Part shown: positions 25,722-33,038 of the stretch, in pieces | How the letters are laid out: every line of letters begins with the position of its first letter | Numbering within the stretch: the stretch's first letter is position 1 | NCBI GenBank assembly: GCA_014190575.1 | Contig: BJGQ01000026.1 | Span: 1-46,638, forward strand | Direction: 5' to 3' | From: Bacteroidota bacterium | Lineage (GTDB): Bacteria; Bacteroidota; Bacteroidia; Chitinophagales; UBA10324 | Length of the DNA: 46,638 bases | The notes under the pieces: generated by a model | What the model saw: only the letters and a program-made list of their open reading frames with translations | Told to the model about the DNA's origin: nothing | The model's database searches: none | Made by a program: the position numbers and the translations under genes

Positions 25722-26698
25722 ATGATGTGGAGTTGATTGGAATAAGTCGAGAGGTTTTTGTAAAAATCTTGAAATATCACCCGGAGATTTATAATAAAAT
25801 TATTTCACTCCTAATAAAACGGTTGCGCGAACAAAACAATAACACCGTTAACATTTTAAAATCGCGCGAACAGGAATTGTTACGATTGGTGGATGAACGC
25901 ACGCTAGAGTTAAACAACAAATCAAAAGAACTGGAACTGAAAAACAAGGAGATAACCGACAGCATTGTTTACGCACAACGAATTCAAAATGCAATTCTTC
26001 CTGATGTAAATAAAATTGCTTCTGTGTTTACTGACTCATTCATTTTATTTCTTCCGAAAGATATTGTGAGCGGAGATTTTTATGCTTTCTTTTTAAAAGA
26101 TGATTGCGCAATAATTGTTGCAGCCGATTGCACTGGGCACGGAGTGGCAGGCGCTTTCATGAGCATGATCGGCAGTTCATTGCTGAACAGAATAATTATT
26201 GAAAAAGGAATTACTCAACCATCAATTATTTTAGATCAGTTGCATGTTGCAGTTATAGAATCGCTACGACAAACTGAAAGCGAATCGAATGACGGGATGG
26301 ATGTATCTATCTGTTCATTCAATTTAAAAGAAAATAAAATGGAATACGCCGGAGCAAACCGACCACTGTGGCTTATCAGAAATACAGAATTGGAAATTAT
26401 TAAAGCTGATAAATTTCCCATTGGAGGAACACAGATTTTACGATTTGACAATTACACAAATCATTCATTGGAAATAAAACCTGATGATGCCATTTATTTA
26501 TCTACCGATGGATATGCGGATCAGTTTGGTGGCGAAAATTTTAAAAAGATAATGACTGCGAAATTTAAAGAACTGTTATTATCTATTCAGCAATTAAGTA
26601 TGGCTGAACAAAAAATTTCATTACATCAATTCTTTAACAATTGGAAAGGTGCAAACGAACAAGTCGATGATGTGTTAGTGATCGGAATAAAAATATAA
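25703..26698 (+). CDS. SiaA-like PP2C/SpoIIE serine/threonine phosphatase, C-terminal fragment after a frameshift
   Basis: Remainder of the split gene; 331 residues from the internal ATG at 25703. Starts inside the cyclic-nucleotide-binding domain (SMSVSALNDVELIGISREVF), then a coiled-coil linker about 45-90 (LVDERTLELNNKSKELELKNKEI) and a SpoIIE/PP2C domain about 95-331: QNAILPD, PKDIVSGDFY with metal Asp, AADCTGHGVAGAFMS, YLSTDGYADQFGG and the closing DDVLVIGIKI. The domain would dephosphorylate SiaC-P. As a separate product it would lack an intact sensor. Frame change is at the T7 run 25674-25680. Convergent with the TonB-C gene, 14 bp away. Confidence 0.88.
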   Translation: MSVSALNDVELIGISREVFVKILKYHPEIYNKIISLLIKRLREQNNNTVNILKSREQELLRLVDERTLELNNKSKELELKNKEITDSIVYAQRIQNAILPDVNKIASVFTDSFILFLPKDIVSGDFYAFFLKDDCAIIVAADCTGHGVAGAFMSMIGSSLLNRIIIEKGITQPSIILDQLHVAVIESLRQTESESNDGMDVSICSFNLKENKMEYAGANRPLWLIRNTELEIIKADKFPIGGTQILRFDNYTNHSLEIKPDDAIYLSTDGYADQFGGENFKKIMTAKFKELLLSIQQLSMAEQKISLHQFFNNWKGANEQVDDVLVIGIKI

Positions 26699-26712
26699 TT
26701 GAATTCCTGTTT

Positions 26713-27459
26713 TTACTTCGGCATAAAGCCAACCATCATTTCCACTCTCACACGAACAGATTCTCCTTTGTTTTCCCCTGGATTCCAGACGGGCATTGTT
26801 TTTACAACACGCACAGCCTCGGCTCCGCAACCTGAACCAATATCATTCATCACTAAAATATTTGTGAGTGTTCCGTCTTTTTCAACCACTGCCATCAACT
26901 TCACAAAACCTTTTGTTTTATTTTTTTCCGCTTCCTTCGGATAGTGAATGTTCTTGGTAAAAAATGCAACCATCTCTCCTTTCCCTCCAGGAAATTCAGG
27001 CATCACATCGGCTTCTTCATAAATGGAAGTATCTTCTATTATTAGTTCATTTCCCAATGAATCCAATTTCGGAGGTGAAGTATCAATCACCTCGGGTTTT
27101 ATTTCTTTTACTTTATCCAGTATGTATCGCAGGTAGTAAGTCTTCAACCGGTAATCAATATATTTTGAACGCGGATTGAATGTGACATAAATTGTATCGT
27201 CATTTTTATCAAGCAACCGATAATTGCGATTGCTGCCAGCACCCTGCATATCTACTAAACCAAAGTACACATTCATTTGCCCCATGTGCATGGTGAATGA
27301 GGTGGAATCAAAATCGAAATTTGTTTCTTCAATGGAAGTTTGTCCCGATGTAAAATCTTTATACTGGCTACTGTGCGCTTCAAATTGTTGCGCATTTATT
27401 TTCTGTTGAAATAAAAACAGCAGCAGCAACACAATGAAAATTTTAAATTCTGATTTCAT
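26713..27459 (-). CDS. TonB C-terminal-domain protein (energy-transducer-like)
   Basis: 248 residues. N-terminal signal or anchor (KIFIVLLLLFLFQQ) to about residue 23. The middle 25-150 is unassigned. The C-terminal 155-248 is a TonB_C domain of the Bacteroidota kind: MPEFPGGKGEMVAFFTKNIHYP, KGFVKLMAVVEKDGTL, and AEAVRVVKTMPVWNPG with MMVGF at the end. Classical TonB has an inner-membrane anchor and Pro-rich spacer; here the spacer is not Pro-rich, so a soluble periplasmic role is also possible. A receptor partner is not in the window. Confidence 0.83.
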   Translation of the reverse strand: MKSEFKIFIVLLLLFLFQQKINAQQFEAHSSQYKDFTSGQTSIEETNFDFDSTSFTMHMGQMNVYFGLVDMQGAGSNRNYRLLDKNDDTIYVTFNPRSKYIDYRLKTYYLRYILDKVKEIKPEVIDTSPPKLDSLGNELIIEDTSIYEEADVMPEFPGGKGEMVAFFTKNIHYPKEAEKNKTKGFVKLMAVVEKDGTLTNILVMNDIGSGCGAEAVRVVKTMPVWNPGENKGESVRVRVEMMVGFMPK

Positions 27460-27489
27460 GATTTCTGATTTAGTAATTGAAATTCATTT

Positions 27490-27537
27490 TGTAAAAATAA
27501 AAAAGCCACGACAGTTACAACGAACCATCGCGGCTTT
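27490..27537 (-). terminator. intrinsic terminator after the lysyl oxidase-like gene
   Basis: On the minus strand AGCCGCGA pairs with UCGUGGCU (with one G-U), arms 27504-27511 and 27529-27536, followed by a U-rich tail. It lies 16 bp beyond the stop of the 798-residue gene and within 35 bp upstream of the next start. Confidence 0.7.
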
Positions 27538-27552
27538 CAGTATTTTATTTTT

Positions 27553-29949
27553 TTATTGATTGATTAACACAACTCTCTTTGTCATCACTTCATTTTGAGT
27601 ATGCAGATTGATGAAGTAAACTCCTTCAGCATAATCTTTTAATGAAAGTGAAATTGTTTTTCCGAAAATATTATTTAATGAATTTATCATCACAATTCTT
27701 CCCAAAGCATCTGTTACTTCCAAAGTCGCATTCTGTGTATTCATCAGTTGAATGGATACATCAATTAAACCTGAAGTTGGATTTGGATAAACTGACAATG
27801 ATGAATGCGCCTGCACCAATGTTGGAACAGCATTATTTAACATACCTGCAATACATCCATCACCTTTCAAATCAATCACCTCTTGAAACAGTTGATTCAC
27901 TACGGAGTAAATGGAATCAATGCAAACTGTATCCTGAGTTGCGGAATAATAAATGCGACAAAGCGGCTGAAACGGTGTTGATTTTGAAATGCTGCTATCA
28001 ATGTAACTCAAGCCAACAATTAAATTATTTGCAATTGAAAACGATGGTGTCATTGGATACATAACAGGATCAACTAAACTTTGAACTGACTGAATAGTTA
28101 ATCCCTTCATTGAAAACTGATAAGCTAAAACTCTGCAATCTGAATTTTGAATTCCGATATCAATGTAGTGATTAGTTAAATCGGCTCCTATAATTTTAAA
28201 TGTTGCAGTGTCATTAATGTTAGTTAAGCCGGTTGGAAATGCACAGTAATTATGAATTCCACCACCTGACATTGGCCAAGCCTCGCCGTAATTGGCACAA
28301 CCGGTTAACAGTGCTGCATCATACACATCAATATCCAGATCGCCATTCAAATCATTGCAAGGCGCAGGAATCAAACTATCGCCAAGAATATAATTTACAT
28401 AGAGCATACCGTCGGTATTTGTTCTTAGAGTATCAGCATTTAAATCGCCAATCTTTGATGGTCCTCCGCAAATTCCATTGCAATCGGGTTGAGTGTTTCC
28501 GTATAAAACTCCAGCACAATCATAGTATGGACTGCAATTCTGAACCACACTGAAATTCTTTACACCCGGAGCAGTTTCAAAAATATGAATACACACCTGT
28601 GCCCAATTGTTCATGTAATCCATTTCGTAATGACCAAGTGCATCGGGTGATTGACCCCAGTTTACTTTAATTGCCATAGTATAAAATCCGGTATCAACAT
28701 CAGTGATGTCCAACCACTGACAATCCAAACCCGAACTATAAATATCGCCGCAACCAACTGAAATCCCCATGTTGCTGCAACCATATTGTGCTGTACCACC
28801 TCCGCTGCATTCTAAATCCAAAACACAAAAACCATTTTTAAATCCAATCGGAATCATTGTACCTGCTGTATCATACAAATCATACTCTGCATACCCTTGA
28901 TAGTGCCAGTGACCATGACAGGTTCCAAAAACAAACTGCCCCGGATTGTTTCCTGGATTGCCAATGAAGTAATCCTGATTCCCAAGATTTTTTATGTGAG
29001 TTGTAAAATTAATTACTGTGCGTAAGCCAAAGCCCGTTAAGCAACCTTCTGTAACCTGACAATTGGTTGCATTGATAGTTCCTATTGCTAATGAGTTTTC
29101 AAAATCGGTTTGCATAACAGCCAGATCGGGACCATTTGGACAATTCGGATCCCCAGGATAAATACATGAACCATCAGAAACTGTTGCATTGGGATTATAG
29201 TTACAGGCTAATGGATCCAGGCAACCTACGATAGGTCCCCCATAATTTATTATCCAGTTAATCGGAACTCCACAACCTCCCCCGCCTTCGCCGATTCTGA
29301 TATAGTAGGAAGTGCCTGCAACAAGTGCAGCTGAAACATGTGCCTGATATCCGCAAGCATTATCATCGTAATATGAAGTTCCGATATTAGTATTATTCCA
29401 AGTGAGATTATTGCAATGATCGTACACCCATATTTTGGTATCGCAGGTATTCAAATTACAGGTTGTAATATCATACATACCATTTGCAGTTGGAATAAAC
29501 TCATACCAAGTATCATTAACCGGTGCCACATAAGAAGTTGCTGCAATGGCTGATAATGCAGAAGCACAACTGGTTCCCGGAGGACAATTTAACCAGGTAA
29601 CTTCAGAGTAAGTATAATTTCCACCTGTAACAACAACACTACCATTCAAGAAAACGCTGTAGGAACCAATTCCGTAACCACAACAAATTCCATCGCCTGC
29701 TGCATCGTGTATGGTGAATTGAACGCATGTTCCATTAAGTACACATATTGTATCGTCATTGTAAGTTCCGGTGTATAAGGTAATACCACCCGCATTTTTT
29801 ATGTCCCATGAAATTTCCTGCGGATAATTATCCTCAGTTATTTGCACAATGATTTGAGAGTATCCGGTTGAACACTGTGCATTTGAATTTTGTGTTGAGG
29901 TTGTTAAAAGAAATAAACACATCAACAAAACAGAACTAACTATTTTCAT
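27553..29949 (-). CDS. T9SS type A-exported lysyl oxidase-like protein
   Basis: 798 residues. Signal peptide 1-24 (NSNAQ). Residues 26-235 hold two beta-sandwich modules, the second with pre-peptidase/PPC look. GCLDPLACNYNPNATVSDG (242-260) is a common Bacteroidota linker motif. Residues about 271-456 match the lysyl oxidase catalytic domain: copper motif CHGHWH (His345, His347, His349), FKNGFC with Lys371 and GDIYSSG with Tyr404, at the places of the Lys and Tyr that form the lysyl tyrosylquinone in animal LOX, then LDCQWLDITDV and MNNWAQVC. The paired cysteines are kept. After that come a dockerin-like Asp-rich segment (about 500-560) and a type A sorting domain (from VYPNPTSG). Predicted amine oxidase acting outside the cell; substrate unknown. 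Confidence 0.85.
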   Translation of the reverse strand: MKIVSSVLLMCLFLLTTSTQNSNAQCSTGYSQIIVQITEDNYPQEISWDIKNAGGITLYTGTYNDDTICVLNGTCVQFTIHDAAGDGICCGYGIGSYSVFLNGSVVVTGGNYTYSEVTWLNCPPGTSCASALSAIAATSYVAPVNDTWYEFIPTANGMYDITTCNLNTCDTKIWVYDHCNNLTWNNTNIGTSYYDDNACGYQAHVSAALVAGTSYYIRIGEGGGGCGVPINWIINYGGPIVGCLDPLACNYNPNATVSDGSCIYPGDPNCPNGPDLAVMQTDFENSLAIGTINATNCQVTEGCLTGFGLRTVINFTTHIKNLGNQDYFIGNPGNNPGQFVFGTCHGHWHYQGYAEYDLYDTAGTMIPIGFKNGFCVLDLECSGGGTAQYGCSNMGISVGCGDIYSSGLDCQWLDITDVDTGFYTMAIKVNWGQSPDALGHYEMDYMNNWAQVCIHIFETAPGVKNFSVVQNCSPYYDCAGVLYGNTQPDCNGICGGPSKIGDLNADTLRTNTDGMLYVNYILGDSLIPAPCNDLNGDLDIDVYDAALLTGCANYGEAWPMSGGGIHNYCAFPTGLTNINDTATFKIIGADLTNHYIDIGIQNSDCRVLAYQFSMKGLTIQSVQSLVDPVMYPMTPSFSIANNLIVGLSYIDSSISKSTPFQPLCRIYYSATQDTVCIDSIYSVVNQLFQEVIDLKGDGCIAGMLNNAVPTLVQAHSSLSVYPNPTSGLIDVSIQLMNTQNATLEVTDALGRIVMINSLNNIFGKTISLSLKDYAEGVYFINLHTQNEVMTKRVVLINQ

Positions 29950-30050
29950 TTTTTTTGAATTTTTCGTGAGATGAAAGTAAAAAGAAACTTTTATAAAAAT
30001 TTGACTATGATCATAAACTTCCTATCAATACTTACTGTTTCAAGAATGAA

Positions 30051-30308
30051 TTAATCCTCTTCTATTCCCGTATCAACTCCTGAGAAATCAGAATTATCAA
30101 TTAACTCAATTGCTCTTTCTGCATCTTCAGCATTCACTTGAAGTTTTATTCCGCCAACAGTATTTGAAAAAAATGGCATTATTGAAACCAAGTGGTCATT
30201 GGTAATTACACAATATATTCCTTCTGATTCTAACATGCCTTTTATAATATGTGCTTTTGAAGGGTGTTCAAAAGTAGCTATCACCACCCACTCCGATTTT
30301 TCTTCCAT
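30051..30308 (-). CDS. DUF2007 family protein (putative signal-transducing protein)
   Basis: 85 residues. The DUF2007 fold is visible: WVVIATFEHPSKAHIIKGMLESEGI, then CVITNDH and the GGIKLQVNAEDAERAIELI strand-helix end, similar to the PII-like GlnB fold. Acidic C-terminal tail. Cytosolic, with no known reaction. It lies 58 bp downstream of the GH3-like gene on the same strand, possibly the same transcript. Confidence 0.88.
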   Translation of the reverse strand: MEEKSEWVVIATFEHPSKAHIIKGMLESEGIYCVITNDHLVSIMPFFSNTVGGIKLQVNAEDAERAIELIDNSDFSGVDTGIEED

Positions 30309-30366
30309 GTGCCTTTTAATTTTGAAATTGAAAAGTAAACTTCTTTGTGAAAAATAAAAATTTGCT

Positions 30367-31857
30367 TTATAAACTCAGCAACGCGTCTGCTAAATTTCTA
30401 TCGTTGGTTAAGCGAGGCACTTTATTTTGACCTCCTAGTTTGCCAACTGATTTCATGTAATTACGAAATGATTCTTTCGGTAATGAAGAAATATGCAAGG
30501 GTTCCAAAATATTTCCAGTAATTAAATCCTTATAATAAATATTTTTCTCCTGCATAAGTTTATCCAATTTGTTCCGAAAAAAAATTAAATCATTTGGTGA
30601 GTTTGAAAATTCAATTAGCCATTCGTGATACGGCAGGCCTTGTTTCGGATTTACTTGGGGAGCAACAGTAAATTCTGTTACGCTTACTTTTTCTTCATTA
30701 CACAATTCCATTAACGCGCCTTCTACTTCTTCGGCAATCACATGCTCGCCAAATGCACTTATAAAATGTTTTATTCTTCCGGTTACAACAATGCGATATG
30801 GATTCTTTGAAACAAACTTTATAGTATCACCAATCAAGTATCCCCATAAACCAGCATTGGAATTTATGACCAACGCATAATTCACATCGAGCTCAATATC
30901 TTTAATAGTTATGCGTGTTGGATTTTCATTGAACACTTCAGTAGTTGGAATGAACTCGAAGAAAATTCCGGAATCAACATTTAACAACAATCCTTTTTCT
31001 TTTTGTGAATCCTGGTAAGCGATGAATCCTTCGGATGCAGGATATGTTTCAATACTGTCAATCTCCTCACCTATTGTGTTGAACAATTGCGAGCGATAGG
31101 GTTCAAAGTTTACGCCACCATAAATCAGCAAATTGAAATTCGGAAAAATCTCTTTTATCGTTTTCTTTCCGGTCTTCTGTAATAACTTTTCAAAATACAT
31201 CTGCACCCACGGCGGAATACCGCTGATAAGTGTCATATTTTGATCATAAGTTTCTTCCACTATCGCATCTACTTTCTGTTCCCAGTCTTCAATACAATTT
31301 GTTGTAAAGGATGGAAGCTGATTGCCTTTTAAATATTTCGGCACATGATGATTCACAATGCCTGATAATCTTCCTGTGAGAATTCCATTTACATTTTCAA
31401 GCACAGGACTACCCGACAAAAAAATCATTTTACCATTTACAAATTCCGAATTATTGTTTTCAGAAATATAAAGCAGCAAAGCATTGCGCGCCGAGTTAAT
31501 GTGATTGGGAATGGAATCCTTTGTAAGCGGAATATATTTTACACCCGAAGTGGTGCCCGATGATTTTGCAAAATACACAGGCTTACCTGGCCATAATACA
31601 TCCTTCTCTCCCGTTTTAATTTTTTCAATGTACGGAATCAGTGCTTCATAATCGCGGATGGGCACACGCTTTACAAATTCTTCGTGAGAAATTATTTCGT
31701 TGAAACCATGCTCTTTTCCGAACACCGTTTTCTTTGCCTGATTAATTAATTTATGAAAAAGAAATTCCTGCGCTCTGGCGGCATCCATGCTCCACTTATT
31801 GATATTACGATGTACAACATTTGCATAAGGGCGAGCAAAGAATGATTTAATACTCAT
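30367..31857 (-). CDS. GH3 auxin-responsive promoter family protein (acyl-adenylate-forming)
   Basis: 496 residues from the ATG at 31857; the frame extends 16 codons further upstream, but those lack coding character and the family start MSIKSFFARPYANVV fits the ATG. GH3-family features: adenylation P-loop SSGTTSGVKYIP (99-110), LLIYGGVNFEPYR, ETYPASEGFIAYQD, GYLIGDTIKF and the TGRIKHFISAFGEHV region. Plant members link amino acids to hormones through acyl-AMP; bacterial members are mostly uncharacterised. Cytosolic. Possibly co-transcribed with the DUF2007 gene. Confidence 0.9.
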   Translation of the reverse strand: MSIKSFFARPYANVVHRNINKWSMDAARAQEFLFHKLINQAKKTVFGKEHGFNEIISHEEFVKRVPIRDYEALIPYIEKIKTGEKDVLWPGKPVYFAKSSGTTSGVKYIPLTKDSIPNHINSARNALLLYISENNNSEFVNGKMIFLSGSPVLENVNGILTGRLSGIVNHHVPKYLKGNQLPSFTTNCIEDWEQKVDAIVEETYDQNMTLISGIPPWVQMYFEKLLQKTGKKTIKEIFPNFNLLIYGGVNFEPYRSQLFNTIGEEIDSIETYPASEGFIAYQDSQKEKGLLLNVDSGIFFEFIPTTEVFNENPTRITIKDIELDVNYALVINSNAGLWGYLIGDTIKFVSKNPYRIVVTGRIKHFISAFGEHVIAEEVEGALMELCNEEKVSVTEFTVAPQVNPKQGLPYHEWLIEFSNSPNDLIFFRNKLDKLMQEKNIYYKDLITGNILEPLHISSLPKESFRNYMKSVGKLGGQNKVPRLTNDRNLADALLSL

Positions 31858-31951
31858 GCGGCAAATGTAAAATTGGATTTGAGTATTATTCCACTTGAAA
31901 TCCATACCTAAACACCTTTATTAAAGAAATAATTATTCCGTGGTACAGAAA

Positions 31952-32650
31952 TTAATGCATCCCGAAATATTTAAAATGCTGTTTTATGTTGCTCAGCAAT
32001 TCGTAAAAACTACAATGCTGAAGATACTCATCAGTAAATCCGCAGAAGTCAATGAATGCATCCATATCAGAAAATGAAAGACTAATTAAATCTGATTTTA
32101 TACATAATTTTAAAAGCTCTCTTTGCATATTCCGTCGTTGATCATCATTCATGAGTACTGCAACTTTGCGCTTGTCCTTTTCTGCTTTCGAAAAAATCTC
32201 CCACAAGGCAGTGATCGGATTTTGCATTGGATTATAATTCTGATAAGTATCTGTATTTGGAACTCCGAGTTTATCAATCTCTTCTTGAATCTGATCAAAA
32301 GTTTTGTCCGGCGTAACAGTTATGGGAGACAATTCTATTTGTAAATGAAAAAGCGTAACAGTTAAATTATAACTGGCATGCTTTATCGAATCTTTATAAC
32401 AAATAGTAACCGGCGAATAATTCTGACATACAACCAGAAAAGTATCAGTGCGATAGCCAACCAGTTCAAACATACCTGACGCAACAGACGGAATGATAAA
32501 TGTGCCTGTGCGTTGATTATAAATTTTTACAAACCTGTAACCAGTTAATCCATCGTTGAAAACAATGCGACCAGATACATGCAGACCATCAGGCGCCTGA
32601 CCAAAAATATTTAAAGGAAATAAAAACAGAATGAATAAAATCCGATGCAT
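31952..32650 (-). CDS. exported carboxypeptidase-regulatory-like domain protein, function unknown
   Basis: 232 residues from the ATG at 32650 (a TTG three codons upstream is less likely). Signal peptide ending NIFG-Q, then a small beta-sandwich about 25-110 (VSGRIVFNDGLTGYRFVKIYNQRTGTFI) like the CarboxypepD_reg domain found in many Bacteroidota outer-membrane proteins. The C-terminal 125-232 is charged and helical (KAEKDKRKVAVLMNDDQRRNMQREL) without a recognised family. It is 94 bp upstream of the GH3-like gene. Location periplasmic or outer-membrane-associated by inference. Confidence 0.72.
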   Translation of the reverse strand: MHRILFILFLFPLNIFGQAPDGLHVSGRIVFNDGLTGYRFVKIYNQRTGTFIIPSVASGMFELVGYRTDTFLVVCQNYSPVTICYKDSIKHASYNLTVTLFHLQIELSPITVTPDKTFDQIQEEIDKLGVPNTDTYQNYNPMQNPITALWEIFSKAEKDKRKVAVLMNDDQRRNMQRELLKLCIKSDLISLSFSDMDAFIDFCGFTDEYLQHCSFYELLSNIKQHFKYFGMH

Positions 32651-32659
32651 GAAAAGCAA

Positions 32660-33038
32660 ATGTAAATATCCGTTAATAATGATTTTTTTCTAAGCATTAA
32701 TTTTCAAACAATTATTTTGCAACCATGAATTTTTAAAAAGTTTTTTGTGCAGATTTTGGGGAACATTACATTGAAAAAACACAGATTAAGAAATAGAGTA
32801 GATTGATTTGTATTATAAATACATTTAGAATATATGATTTGGAAAAAAAATAATTATAAAATATTTCCCTTCCAATCCATTACAATCCGGATTTTTATTC
32901 CATTTTTAACACAAACATTTTTTCGTTCACTAATTTGCAAACTGTTACACCGCAGTAATTGGTAACACAAAACCCGAAATAAAAAATTCGTAGCATTAAA
33001 CTCGAAACCAAAAACTCGAAGCCCGAAACTAACCATCT
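32660..33038. other. intergenic region without a recognised gene
   Basis: About 380 bp, AT-rich, between divergent genes. No ORF with coding character was seen, nor any RNA gene. Near its right end is a run of loosely repeated CTCGAAaCC/CTCGAAgCC/CCGAAaCT words (33000-33030), just upstream of cphA, which look like a decayed short tandem repeat. Confidence 0.5.

Noticed and set aside
27642-28553. Plus-strand open frames inside the lysyl oxidase gene
   Set aside because: Antisense shadows of the 798-residue coding frame.
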